From Rhyzopertha dominica (lineage: Eukaryota > Arthropoda > Insecta > Coleoptera > Bostrichidae): a stretch of 64,000 nucleotides of DNA. The stretch spans positions 8,928,001 through 8,992,000 of the forward strand of contig QCXZ01000064.1 in the NCBI GenBank assembly GCA_025024175.1, in the 5' to 3' direction. How positions within the stretch are numbered: the stretch's first letter is position 1; each line of letters starts with the position of its first letter. Below the pieces are notes generated by a model. The model saw only the letters and a program-made list of their open reading frames with translations, did no database searches and was not told the DNA's origin. This document shows, piece after piece, positions 34,673 through 44,791 of this stretch. Made by a program: the position numbers and the translations under genes.

Positions 34673-34881
34673 TACAGGGTGTTTTATTTGAAAATCTCAA
34701 GAAATTAGCGATTAAATATTGTAGAATGAAGGACCTTGTTTTGAATGCTCCATATGATATTCTCTCTATCTGAACTCCGGTTTCTTAGAACAAAAGCACC
34801 AATTTTGGCTAAGGTTCGTAACTAATTTTTTTCTGCATAAAGTTACTAATGTGACGTCACTGTTACACTGAACACCCTGTA
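34673..34881. mobile_element. Short TIR element (MITE), CAGGGTGTT ends
   Basis: TACAGGGTGTTTTA at the left and GAACACCCTGTA at the right form ~10 bp terminal inverted repeats with TA at both ends, about 209 bp in total. The CAGGGTG-type end matches the terminus of the 2.3 kb element at 42492, so it may be mobilised by that kind of transposase. A TGACGTCA palindrome lies inside at 34852-34859. It has no coding capacity. Confidence 0.5.
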
Positions 34882-36389
34882 TAAGACTGTTTACAGTATC
34901 TAAGTATTAACAAAACAATAATAAACTTTTTTATGAAACTATGCTCAACAATACAACAAAAAGTTTGTTTTGTATATTTATCTATACCATGTCAGCAATT
35001 TCATCCCGATAACTTGATTACTTTTTTTTTGTTTCATACGATTACATATGTAGTTGTAATGTTATTTGCTCACATTTAAAAAGTCAACCATCCACAATTT
35101 TCCAAGATAATTCAGCAATAAACAAGCCATAAAACCCGGTACAAAGATAGTTGTTAAAATTTGAACGCAAAAACTACATGAAACCGATTCTATTTCGACG
35201 AATCTGGCGTCAATGTTATCACCGACTGATGTATTCGAAAAATCACTGTGGGTATAATTATGCTATAAACTGATTAACACAGTATATAGATCATTGCATC
35301 TATCACTTTTTTATTTTAATAGTTTTCTGCGTTACACACGTATGATCCTGCTATCTGACAACATATTCCTTGTCAAATTTTAAACAGTATTCAAACTTAA
35401 ATCAAAGTCAACCATTTGGTGTTTATACAATCATATTTCAAATAAAATTGTAAAATAAAACTTACAAAATGTCACAGTTCTCCACAGTACAAAGTTCTAC
35501 TACCAAAAACCTATGTTTAGATAATTAGAATTCAGAATTATCTACAATATTATTTTCACTTTTCTTTTGGGATTTGGTATGTCCTTGCAGGCGAAAGCAA
35601 AAGTGGTTTACCGCTGAGGCAGAGATATTAGATTGTCAATGCTCTTCTGGATTACGGGCATCGTTATTTAAATATTTATCGTGATAGCAGTATTGTTGCT
35701 TCTACTCCATCAACTCTGAAAGTGTTTGCATTATGGATACCATTACGTTGCTTTATTGCGTTAGTATGAAATTTGTATGTAGGTCACACGTTAGTCCATT
35801 CGTTCTGAAAGAACATGCTGAAAAATGTGAACATTTTTATCTGTCATTCCCTAAACTACCATGTTTGTCCTCGGTTTTTTCACGATCATTTCGGCAACGG
35901 CTGTTAGGACGTCGTGGAAAGAGATGAGAATGAAAACGAGTTTTTTTGTATGACAATCATTGTAGCAGTTCAACATGTTTTTACTGTAGATTTTGTTCCA
36001 ATTTCCAACTCAATTTTCGATTACCATGCAGGCGTTCCTAGGAAGTTCTGCAAGGATATCAAAGAGACGAGTTACAAAGATACTTTGTAGTTTACAAACT
36101 TGGGGGAGAATTGTCTGTAAATAGCTTCAAGGTTTGTTTTATCTTATCAAACTTACAACGTCAGCTTTGTATTATTCGGGGGTAGAGCCAAATGCATTAT
36201 TTTTAAATTCTGATCTACAAATAGCACTGTAAATCACAGCCCTATTAGTATTCTGTATGTTTACTTAAAAAAAATTTAAGTTTAATTGCGTCGATAATAG
36301 CACAAGGTTTAAAAACGTTATCCGTGTTCAACCGCTTCAAACTTAACACAACACATCAACGTGATTACTTTTACAGAAGACGCTATTGA
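34882..36389. other. Unassigned stretch
   Basis: No gene recognised; the 64-codon frame at 35733-35927 has no motif. Confidence 0.3.
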
Positions 36390-36490
36390 TACTTTTAAAA
36401 TCGGCTTAAATGTTTATGCTGTATTTAGAGATTTCAAAAAAGCTTTTGATACAGTATCGGACGTTTATTGGAGAGACGAAGCTGTGGACG
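36390..36490 (+). pseudogene. LINE RT fragment (block 3)
   Basis: The plus frame reads NVYAVFRDFKKAFDTVSD, RT block 3 (DF-x-KAFDTV) of a LINE. It appears upstream of blocks 1 and 2 of the next LINE relic, so it must come from a different copy. It is too short to classify. Confidence 0.55.
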
Positions 36491-36689
36491 AATGACCCTA
36501 AGAAATTCTAGCAATTTATTGACCAACAAGTGTACCGGATCCATGACTAATGGCGATTGTGTTTAACATCTTAGCAAGATATCGTCAGTGCTCTTGATGG
36601 GATCTGTGATAATTTAGGATGCTGTGAGCTTTGCGGTGGTTGCTGCTGTCAATCGGTGGGAATTGGGATTGAAAGTGAGGTAGCAAGGT

Positions 36690-37360
36690 CACGATGTTCT
36701 GAGTGTGTTCGCTGTCAGTGTTCGTAATACTGACAATAACGGAATGAGAAACTTAAAAAAGCTAACGACGTTTGCGGACCCGATAATATTCCTGCTTTTC
36801 TATAGTGGTGGTATTAGCTGCTGGACTGAACTATTGTGCTACTTGTTTAATATTATTATTCTAAATCGTGGAACACGCTTAATCTTAAAAAATATAGACC
36901 GATAACTTTAATGTCGAACTTTGTTAAATTGTTTGACAGTATTTTGTCGGAAGTTATTTATTTGAATGTTATTGGTAACATTGTTCCGGAGCAACATAGG
37001 TTTGTTAGAGGTCGTTCAAGAGTTACAAATTTATTCGAATTTACCTATTATGTGATGTCGTCTGCCGTGGATAACCGTCTCCAGATTGATGCGATCTAAC
37101 GATCTAAGAATTTTGATTGAGTGTTCCATTGCAATCAACAGATTAAAAAAATAAAATGTTTTGGTTTATGTGATAGACTGACTGCTTTAATATCTATCTT
37201 CACTGTTGACTGGCAGGTATAAATATGTAGAATACGGGGGCGTTAGATCTTTGAAATACTTTTACGTAGCGGAGTAATGCAGGACTCCAACTTGGGACCG
37301 CTGCTATTCATGATTTTTTATATTAATGTTATGCGCAAGTTATGCTTCTTTATATACTGA
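36690..37360 (+). mobile_element. Decayed LINE RT (second fragment)
   Basis: Order on the plus strand: DNNGMRNLKKLTTF and DPIIFLLFYSGGI (GPDxIPxxLL region), RPITLMSNFVKLFDSILSEV (block 1), IVPEQHRFVRGRSRVTNLFE (block 2), then in other frames FD-x-VFHCN (block 3), LISIFTVDW and GVMQDSNLGPLLFMIF (block 4). It is a Jockey/I-like LINE with several frameshifts. The YADD block is not clear. It is followed within 40 bases by another LINE relic. Confidence 0.65.
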
Positions 37361-37394
37361 GATATGTATAATTGTGTAACGGTATTTAAACAAA

Positions 37395-39095
37395 AAGGAG
37401 CAAATGGCTCAGAAACGTCGGCGAGAACAGTGTTTTGTTATACGGTACCCATTCCAAATTTACGAACTATTTATACGTCTTAACTGGGACGAGCAAATAG
37501 TGGTCAACAAAAAAAATAACAAAGGTGATTCTGTCTTAAAGGCTGGGATACCTCCAAATGAAGCAGAAAGTTGCCGACCCATTGTCCTTCTGAGTGTCCG
37601 CTACAAGTCACTACAGAAATTACTCTACCAGAGAATAGGACCTATTATTGAAGACTCACTCCCGAAGGAACAAGTAGGTTTTAGGAAGAACAGAAGTTGC
37701 TGTGACCAAGTCTTGCCTCTAATAACGCATGCTGTAGTTGGTTTCCAGAAACGATTGAAAACTGGAGTAGTGTTCATAGACTTATCGGCGGCCTATGATA
37801 TTGTGTGGAAAGATGGACTGATCCTCAAACTATTTAATACTCTAAAATGTGAAAAGATTGTGAAGCTTATTGAACGAATGTTGTGCCAAAATTGATTCGG
37901 AGTGTTTCTGGGAGAGAAAAGTACAAATTCAGGATTTTGAATATTGGTCTTCCACAAGGATCGGTTCTGTCGCCAATTCTTTTCAATCTTTACATAAGTG
38001 ACCTTCCAGTAACTCAATCGAGAAAATTTGTGTATGAAGACGTCATGGCATTAGCTTTGCAAAGTAAAGATTGTCCTTCAACAAAATCTTTGAAGAGACA
38101 TCGAGATTATGAATTGCTATTTTAAAGACTAGGGTTTGTGCCCTAATCCGTTGAAGACAGAAGTAATTTGTTTTCATCTCAACAATGATCAAAAGACAAA
38201 ACAGCTTCAAGCTATGTCAAATAACATAATTCTTAAACATAACTTCTTGCCAAGATTCCTTCGACTGACCCTAGATACGTCTCTAACGTACAGTAAACAA
38301 CTAAAAAACCTTAGTAAAAAAATTACAGACCAGAAATAATATCCTGCCTAAGCTTGCTGGTACAAGTTGAGATGCAGATGCAAGGGTACTCCGTACTTCT
38401 ACAACTGCTTTGCTTATAGCACTGCTGACCTGTTTGGAAAAATAGTCATCACACAGGAAAAATTGACACTAACTGAATACTGCAATGCGACTGGAACAAT
38501 TAAGTCAATTCCATTACCTTGCCTTCCGATTCTTTCAAAGTTTGCTCCTCCGGAGATTCACAGAAAGTTTGCTACATATAAAGCTTGGCAAAAATCAGCT
38601 CCAAAGGAGATTCTGATTTCCCGAGATCTGCAAGAGTTACCTACAACTCGGTTAAACATGATATATTCAATCAACAGCTTATAGACGATCCTACAGAAAT
38701 AGTACTAGAAACTGACCTCCCGAGAAAATCTTGGGTCACTCTAAATCGTCTTCGCACTGGTCATGGGAAATACAAATTTTTTCTTAATAAATGGGATCCA
38801 TCTATCAACCCTTTTTGTAAATGTGGAGACCCCCTCCAAACAATTGAACATATGGTCAACAGATGCCGCCGTACAGCATGGCCTGGTGGTTTTGCGTCTA
38901 TCCATCGTGTTGATGAAGGTGTTGAAGATTGGCTTAAGATGATCGAGATCTGATTGGAGTTTCTATGTGGTTTTCTTCTGGATAGAGCGCAAATGCAAGA
39001 TCTCTTATCGTTGAATAAAAAGATTTTTTAAAAGATTAACAGAACTGTGTAATGTATTAACGATTTTCATAATAAGAATAAATAAATAACTTCCA
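37395..39095 (+). mobile_element. Jockey-like LINE, RT to 3' end
   Basis: The frame 37404-37895 holds RT blocks 1-3: CRPIVLLSVRYKSLQKLLYQ, EQVGFRKNRSCCDQVL and FIDLSAAYDIVWKDGL. The frame 37883-38125 holds GLPQGSVLSPILFNLYISDL (block 4) and VYEDVMALAL, where the active site YADD has become YEDV, a loss of function. Then come PLKTEVICFHLN, and 38585-38953 with LNRLRTGHGKYKFFLNKW, NPFCKCGDPLQTIEHMVNRC (C-x-C-G...EH...C zinc-knuckle-like motif of Jockey C-termini) and PGGFASIHRVDE. AATAAA occurs at 39014-39019 and an AATAAATAAATAA-like tail ends near 39095. The N-terminal endonuclease is missing. It is the best preserved LINE relic of the cluster, with few frameshifts. Confidence 0.8.
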
Positions 39096-39149
39096 TATTG
39101 GAATATATTCCATCATCTAGTGGTCCTATTATTACCTTACGCACATTGC

Positions 39150-39260
39150 ACGAATTATTGTATAACATCGCAGTGTGGTGTGCCTCAGGGAACAGTATTG
39201 GGTCCTTTTATATCAACAATTTAGTAGCAGCAATTGACATTTCTTCTCACCAAATAAAAA
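39150..39260 (+). pseudogene. LINE RT fragment (block 4)
   Basis: CGVPQGTVLGP, then after a small deletion and frame change INNLVAAIDISS: RT block 4 with the following INDL-type motif. It lies just past the tail of the preceding LINE and belongs to another copy. Confidence 0.5.
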
Positions 39261-40649
39261 AAATGTTCTCAGTCTGCTATCAATCCGCAAACTCTTTCTC
39301 GTAGTACTCTAATGTTCATATTTTCCAAAACACGTTTCCCAGTACAATTTCAATTCCTCCCGAGAACTGCAAGCCGGACGTGTACAACAAATAAAACAAA
39401 AACTAATAAGTTAACTTCAGCGCTCTTCTAGTTGCGTTTATGTATGTATTTATGTCAATTAAATGTGATCGCAGTTGGTAGCCGAGCTAATCACAGACAG
39501 TACTGGTGAATGCGAATTCCCGGAGATTTGACCTGTAGGTCGTATCATTTGACAAGTTCTAAATAAACAGTAAATTATCTCTCAATTGCATGATGCACTT
39601 CGTTCGCCGTTGACCTTGCACATCCACATTTTTCGAAGCATTGTTTATCAGTAGTATAATAATGCTCAATAATTCTGCGTAGAAGTATGTAGTCCATTTA
39701 ACAATAATTCTTACTGAGCTCTAGTTTATTATTGTGCAAGAAATGTATAAGAAAAAAGCATTCGGAAACTTTTACTGCGGAATAATTGCAACGTAAACTC
39801 GCGTCCTTCCTATGAAAACGCATGACGACTGTTAGCATCACTCAGACGCGATTTCGTTGACTGTTCAATTGAAGATGCCAAATGATTATTTTAAAGCCGT
39901 TCGCTCCAATGAGCGCCATTAAAATTTATTTGCACCACTTCATTAACTTAAAGAGCGTTACTCCCTTGCCAATCATAAAAACAGACTTAGTGAATTGAAG
40001 TAGTGTTGTTTCCAGATTTCCAGACTCATTAAAAAGGCATTTTGCAAGCTTAATGAACAAACGCTTGTGGTGGCAACAAAGTAGGCTGTGTCTGTCGTTT
40101 GCGTTGGGAGAGTTAACAAATTTCTTCCTTGGTGACAAATTAATTTGTGTGTACATTAAATATAAATTAGGCAGACCATTTCGTCAAAGTGCTGCTCTTA
40201 GTGACGTAGTAGCTGTTTGCAGCCTTCTGTTGATTTATATACATAAATCAACTCAGGTGCAAATGTTAAAGAGCCGGATCTGAAAGATCATATAAAACTT
40301 TTATTATTCAGCACTAAAAACCAGGTATACATGATGAATAATGTAACACATATGAATCCTTAGCAAGTTTTTTAGTTGAATAATGAATTTGATGAACTCC
40401 TTCTTCACATTAACTTACGTTCCTATATACGTTTCGAAAACGAAAATGAGAAAAAAGCTGTATTCGTTGATCTCCTTATAATGCTCAATCAACTACGAAG
40501 TGTGATCACTACTAAATCGCCGCCATTGTAAATCATTATAATAATTAAAAACTTCAATTAAATAACGAAAATAAAAATTTATTAAAGAAACTTAAGCTTA
40601 ATTAATAAGTAAAATAACGTATTAACTTTGTTCGAATTTTCGACGACTA
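39261..40649. other. Unassigned stretch
   Basis: Opposed short frames at 39926-40283 show no motif. Nothing recognised. Confidence 0.3.
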
Positions 40650-41500
40650 AAAATTCTGACTTTCCTTTTTACGGAGCGCATTGACTTTTGCACGGCATCA
40701 CTCGTGATTAATTTGCTACACCGTATCCATTTATCTCAAAGTCAGCAAGTGAAGTGGCTTCTCGGCTTTCATTTAATATTAGCCCAATATTTTTTGATTG
40801 GGGGGGGGGGTCATGTTTTTGGCACCACTCCTACAAAATTGGTTGGGTACCATTCCACTGCTTTTTTCGAATAGTGGGATGTCGTCAAGTCAGGCCAAAA
40901 CAATACTGAATTCCTGTGCTTTTTTATAAAAGGTAATAACCTTTTTTTCAAACATTCCTCCACATAGATTTCCGTGTTTATATTGCCGGTGGCCAGAAAA
41001 GGTTTGCTTCTTAAGCTGCACTGTCAAATTGCTTGCCATATGAGGTACTTTTTGGCAAATTTTTCCATTTCTATCACTGTCTCAGATTCATTTAAAGATG
41101 CTGCTCGAACGCGAATATACTACTTATTACCGGGCAATGACTTTGCCTTGATATACGTTTCATCATCTCTCGCTAGGCATTAGTCGTTTTTCTGGATAAA
41201 GAGGGAACACAAAAGGCTTTGCCCTTCGAACCTCTCGATTATATTGGTCTAACATTCGTTTGGGAATTTCTTCTTTTTGGAAGTTTCAATAGATATTACA
41301 TTTCCTTTTAATATTTATCACATACGACTGACATTCCTTTTTTCTTGGCTACATCTCGGGTTGAAATTGACGGATTTTCTGTATACAGACGGCAAATTTC
41401 GTTATCAAGTTTTCTGTTAAGTCCGTTTACCCGTTCAGTTCTTTCTAACGATAGTTCCTACTTCCCTGATTCGTTTTAAGCACCTTTGAACAGTTCATTG
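40650..41500 (-). pseudogene. Tc1/IS630-type transposase, decayed
   Basis: Minus-strand frames read, in order, LDNEICRLYTENPSISTRDV (N-terminal helix-turn-helix), DDETYIKAKSLPGNK (first catalytic Asp region), EKFAKKYLIWQAI, KPFLATGNINTEIYVEECL, then FWPDLTTSHYSKKAVEWY (second Asp), a proline-rich run, IKKYWANIK (where PIExYWA with the third acidic residue is usual) and SDAVQKSMRSVKRKVRIFSR. The pattern fits an insect DDE transposase family of the IS630/Tc1 group. The third acidic residue is Lys, stops and frameshifts are common, and an 11-base G run at 40800-40810 sits where PPN-x-P should be encoded. No TIRs were found around it. Confidence 0.7.
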
Positions 41501-42059
41501 TGTCGTTTGACACATTTGCGCAATTTGGTTTGTCGAGACTTGTATTTTCACTCCATTATTGCAAAATTAACGAACGAACGTCAAACTCTTTCGCTGTTAT
41601 TTTGGAAACAACGTGTCAAGTTTTATTCTGTAAATTGTTTAAGGCTATTATGTTTATTAATAATAATGGTTTCCCGAATAACGAACTTGTAAAAATAAAA
41701 CGCCTTAAACCAGCGCGTAGCGACAGTTTAATAGCGCGACTAGTACATTCTCTGATATTGTAGTGATGTGCATCTTCTTTAGTTTGTAGTTTTTTTTGCA
41801 TACAATGTTAATTTCTTGTGTCCAGACACGCTTTGTCGTAACAGTGACAACACTAACTTGGAGTAGCAAACTATCGTGACGAATGGGCTGAACTTTCCCA
41901 GTCTTCTATCACATGAATAATGGTGGTGTGAAACATTGTCCGTTAGCTGATTACTCTGCACACGTCTAATTGCATAATCTGTGTTCACTCGATGTAATGA
42001 TTTTTCCAGGGCACTCAGTCTAGTTACTATTCTACGGGATGTGGTCTTCTATTGAAATT
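41501..42059. other. Unassigned stretch
   Basis: Open frames on both strands (41486-41763 plus, 41779-41988 minus) have no motif. It might be part of the LINE relic that follows. Confidence 0.25.
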
Positions 42060-42470
42060 TCTGCAACTATGCGATCTTGCAGGAGTTGTGCTATGGTTGG
42101 TAGCAAATTTTAAAAGGATCCTACAAACATCTGTGTGTTTTTTGTTCCTAAAACAAAATCTCACTGGTGGAAGGTACACTTGTTTCATGAGATAATTCTT
42201 CATTTCTTTTTCTATTATTGATTAAGCAGCTTTTCAAAACTTAGTAATAATGCGATAGGCCAATAATAATTTGGGGCAAACCATTCATTATTTTCAAATT
42301 TAAAAATAAAGTTTCCAAAGTATGTATAATAGTCACTACCACGATACAAAAATACTTCAAGGAATAAAAAAATCGTCAAAGAATCGTTTTCTAAGACAGG
42401 CAGATAACAAAGGAAACAAGCTTCTATTTCATGACGCCCTATTAGTATACCTACTTGGTGATACATTATT
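42060..42470 (-). pseudogene. Possible LINE RT fragment
   Basis: The minus frame ends NNEWFAPNYYWPIALLLSFE KLLNQ-like (block 1, x-NYRPI-x-LL), then in shifted frames LPPVRFCFRNKKHTDV (block 2, SPVQFGFRK) and LLQDRIVAEISIED. Only these blocks fit, with many stops, so the call is tentative. It ends just before the TIR element at 42492. Confidence 0.4.
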
Positions 42471-42491
42471 TGTGCTTCTTTCGTGGTAGTA

Positions 42492-42768
42492 TACAGGGTG
42501 ATTTTTTGAAAACTTCACACCTTAAATAACTTTAAATATAGCAAAAATTTAAAAATTTGCAAAAACAGGTAAACTTTTGTTTGCAGGGGGACAACTTTTG
42601 AGATAAGTTTTTTATGGATAGCGCTTACTCTCTGAGCAGGGTAGACACCCCTTTAAAAATTTTAAATGGAACTATCCATCTTGTGATACATCATTTGAAA
42701 GCTTATTTCACAAAGAGTCTGGCCATGTAATTAGTTTTACCACGTTTAACTTATTGACGGGGTAATAG
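42492..42768. repeat. Left terminal inverted repeat
   Basis: Pairs with 44516-44791. Good by-eye match throughout, with scattered mismatches (for example GGTAGACACCCCT against GGTAGATACCCCT). Confidence 0.85.
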
Positions 42769-43077
42769 ATTAATAGTGCCTACGAAACAGGTTGCTTATT
42801 AAATTGAATATTTTGGACTCTTTTCAACAAAATGTATTTTATTTTAGAGCGGAAATAAAATTTGTCCTTACGAGAACCCAAAATTTAAACAAACAACTTG
42901 TAAAAAATATGACACTTAAAAAAAACTCCCAGAATACTGAAAAATTTCTTTTAACATTATTATTAACATTAAAGTATTTATCATGTAATTTTTTAGAAAG
43001 TCCATGTCCACGAAAAAGAAAATTTATTTATTTGTAACTCCAAAAACAGTGTGAACAAAACCATAGAGATTCAAACC

Positions 43078-44179
43078 TTACAATACATTCTCAAAATGTG
43101 CACCACCTCTTTCCATACAATAATACAGACGGTTCTCGAACTCCTGCTGCACTTTTCGGAAAGTTTCAGGTGGAATCCTCCTGCACTCGTTAATAATTCT
43201 TTCTCGCAGATCGTCCAGGCTAGTAGGTTGTGTTTTGTAAACTATAGATTTTAAATGACCCCATAGAAAGAAATCTAAAGCAGTCAAATCGGGTGATCGT
43301 GGCGGCCATTCAATTGTTCCACGCCTACCAATCCAGTGAAGAGGAAATCTATGATTTAACCAATTTCGCACATTAATGGCGTAATGCGATGGGGCTCCAT
43401 CATGTTGGTAAAACAATTCGTATTCATCCAACATTGGATTTCCTTCAGGGTCACATTGGTTTTCTAATTGCTCTGTGATTAAAGGATCAATAACGTTATC
43501 AAGTAATTCTAAATACATTCCCCCATTTAGCGTCCCATCAATGAAAATTGGACCTCCAATTGCGTTGCCAAGTATTCCAGCCCAGACGTTCAGCTTCTGA
43601 GGAACTTGTGTATGATCTTCTCGAAAAATATAAGGATTTTCGTCACTCCAGTACCTGACGTTATGTTTATTTACAGAGCCGTTCAAAAAATGTGCATTTA
43701 TCACTGAAGCAGATATTTTTTATTAGATTTGGATTTACTATAATCTTTTCTGTCATAATTTCGCAAAATTGCAGTCTTCTATCGAAGTCATCTTCGCCGA
43801 GTTCCTGGAGAGTTTTCATCTTATAGGTATGGAATTTGTGCAGTTTTGTAACTTTCCTTACAGATGAATAAGAAAGTCCAGTGGCTGTAGAAATGTTACG
43901 CAAAGAGCTAGTTGGATCCATTGCAAAATGACCAAGTACTTCAAGTTGGGCCATTTCATCAACGACTCTATTCCCTATCCTTTTTTTGTTTACTACAGAT
44001 CCAGTGTCTTGAAATTTCTGCGCGAGATCGAGAATGTACCTAGCGTCAACATTTTTATCGGGGTGCCGTTCGTTAAACAGCCTTGCTGACGCACGAGCAC
44101 AGTTATGCTCAGCACCGTAAATAAAAATTATTTCTACCCTTTCGGCAGTTGAATAAACCATTATCACTTGGACTCTCAC
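43078..44179 (-). pseudogene. DUF4817/mariner-like transposase, one frameshift
   Basis: The N-terminal frame (44179-43667, 170 codons) has the DUF4817 helix-turn-helix (MVYSTAERVEIIFIYGAEHN, ARLFNERHPDKN) and a second HTH-like part (SLRNISTATGLSYSSVRKV), ending in the first catalytic Asp, ICFSDKCTF. The frame then shifts in a run of T on the coding strand near 43690. The rest (43704-43078) has NVWAGILGNAIGGPIFIDG, FYQHDGAPSHYAINVRNWL (second Asp) and WPPRSPDLTALDFFLWGHL (third Asp). There are 41 residues between the second and third Asp, that is DD41D-type spacing if ALD is catalytic. Apart from the frameshift the gene looks intact to its stop, so the copy is recent. Start could be the Met at 44179 or MVYS at 44161. 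Confidence 0.85.
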
Positions 44180-44515
44180 TTTAAAATTTCACGCGATTTA
44201 TAAAAAGGAATGTGAACAAAAAGATGGTCGTGCCAAAGAAGTAGCCAAAAAGTTGAAACAAAAAATTGGAAACACAAAGTAGATAATTATTTAGCCAATT
44301 CAGTATAAACCGTCGAGTTGCAATATCAAGTAATGTCGAAAGAAAATTTTAAGTATTTTTGGCATTTTGCTTAGGTGTAACAATTATTTTTTAACAAGTT
44401 TTTTTAGGCTTAAGTAAGGACAATTTTTATTGTAACTGCAAGACAATAAATTTTGTTAAAAAAAGTCCAAAATATTCCATTTTATAAGCCACTTGCTACA
44501 ATGCACTTTTTGACC

Positions 44516-44791
44516 CACTACCCCGTCAATGGGTAAAAAATAGTAAAACTAATTACATGGCAAGAGTCCTTGTGTAATAAGCTTTTAAATGATGTATCGT
44601 AAGATGGGTAGTTTCATTTTAAAATTTTTGAAGGGGTATCTACCCCGCTAAGAGGGTAAGCGCTATCCATTAAAAACTTATCTCAAAGTTGTCCCCCTGC
44701 AAACAAAAGTTTACCTGTTTTTGCAAAATTTTAAATTTTTCCTCTATTTAAAGTTATTTAAGGTGTGAAGTTTTCAAAAAATCACCCTGTA
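44516..44791. repeat. Right terminal inverted repeat
   Basis: Reverse complement of 42492-42768; ends TCACCCTGTA next to TA. Confidence 0.85.

Larger units (their letters stand above)
42492..44791 (-). mobile_element. 2.3 kb Tc1/mariner-superfamily element with ~275 bp TIRs
   Basis: Both ends start TACAGGGTGATTTTTTGAAA reading inward. The left (42492-42768) and right (44516-44791) ends are inverted repeats over about 275 bp, including GGTAAACTTTTGTTTGCAGG, GATAGCGCTTACYCTCT and CATGTAATTAGTTTTAC. TA dinucleotides flank it (42490-42491 and 44792-44793). A DUF4817-type transposase lies inside on the minus strand. Size, TA target and DDD residues place it in the Tc1/mariner superfamily, with TIRs much longer than the ~28 bp of classic mariners. 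It is nearly complete, with one frameshift in the gene. Confidence 0.85.

Noticed and set aside
42792..43254. Plus-strand frames inside the 2.3 kb element
   Set aside because: They lie antisense to, or just past, the transposase and have no motif.
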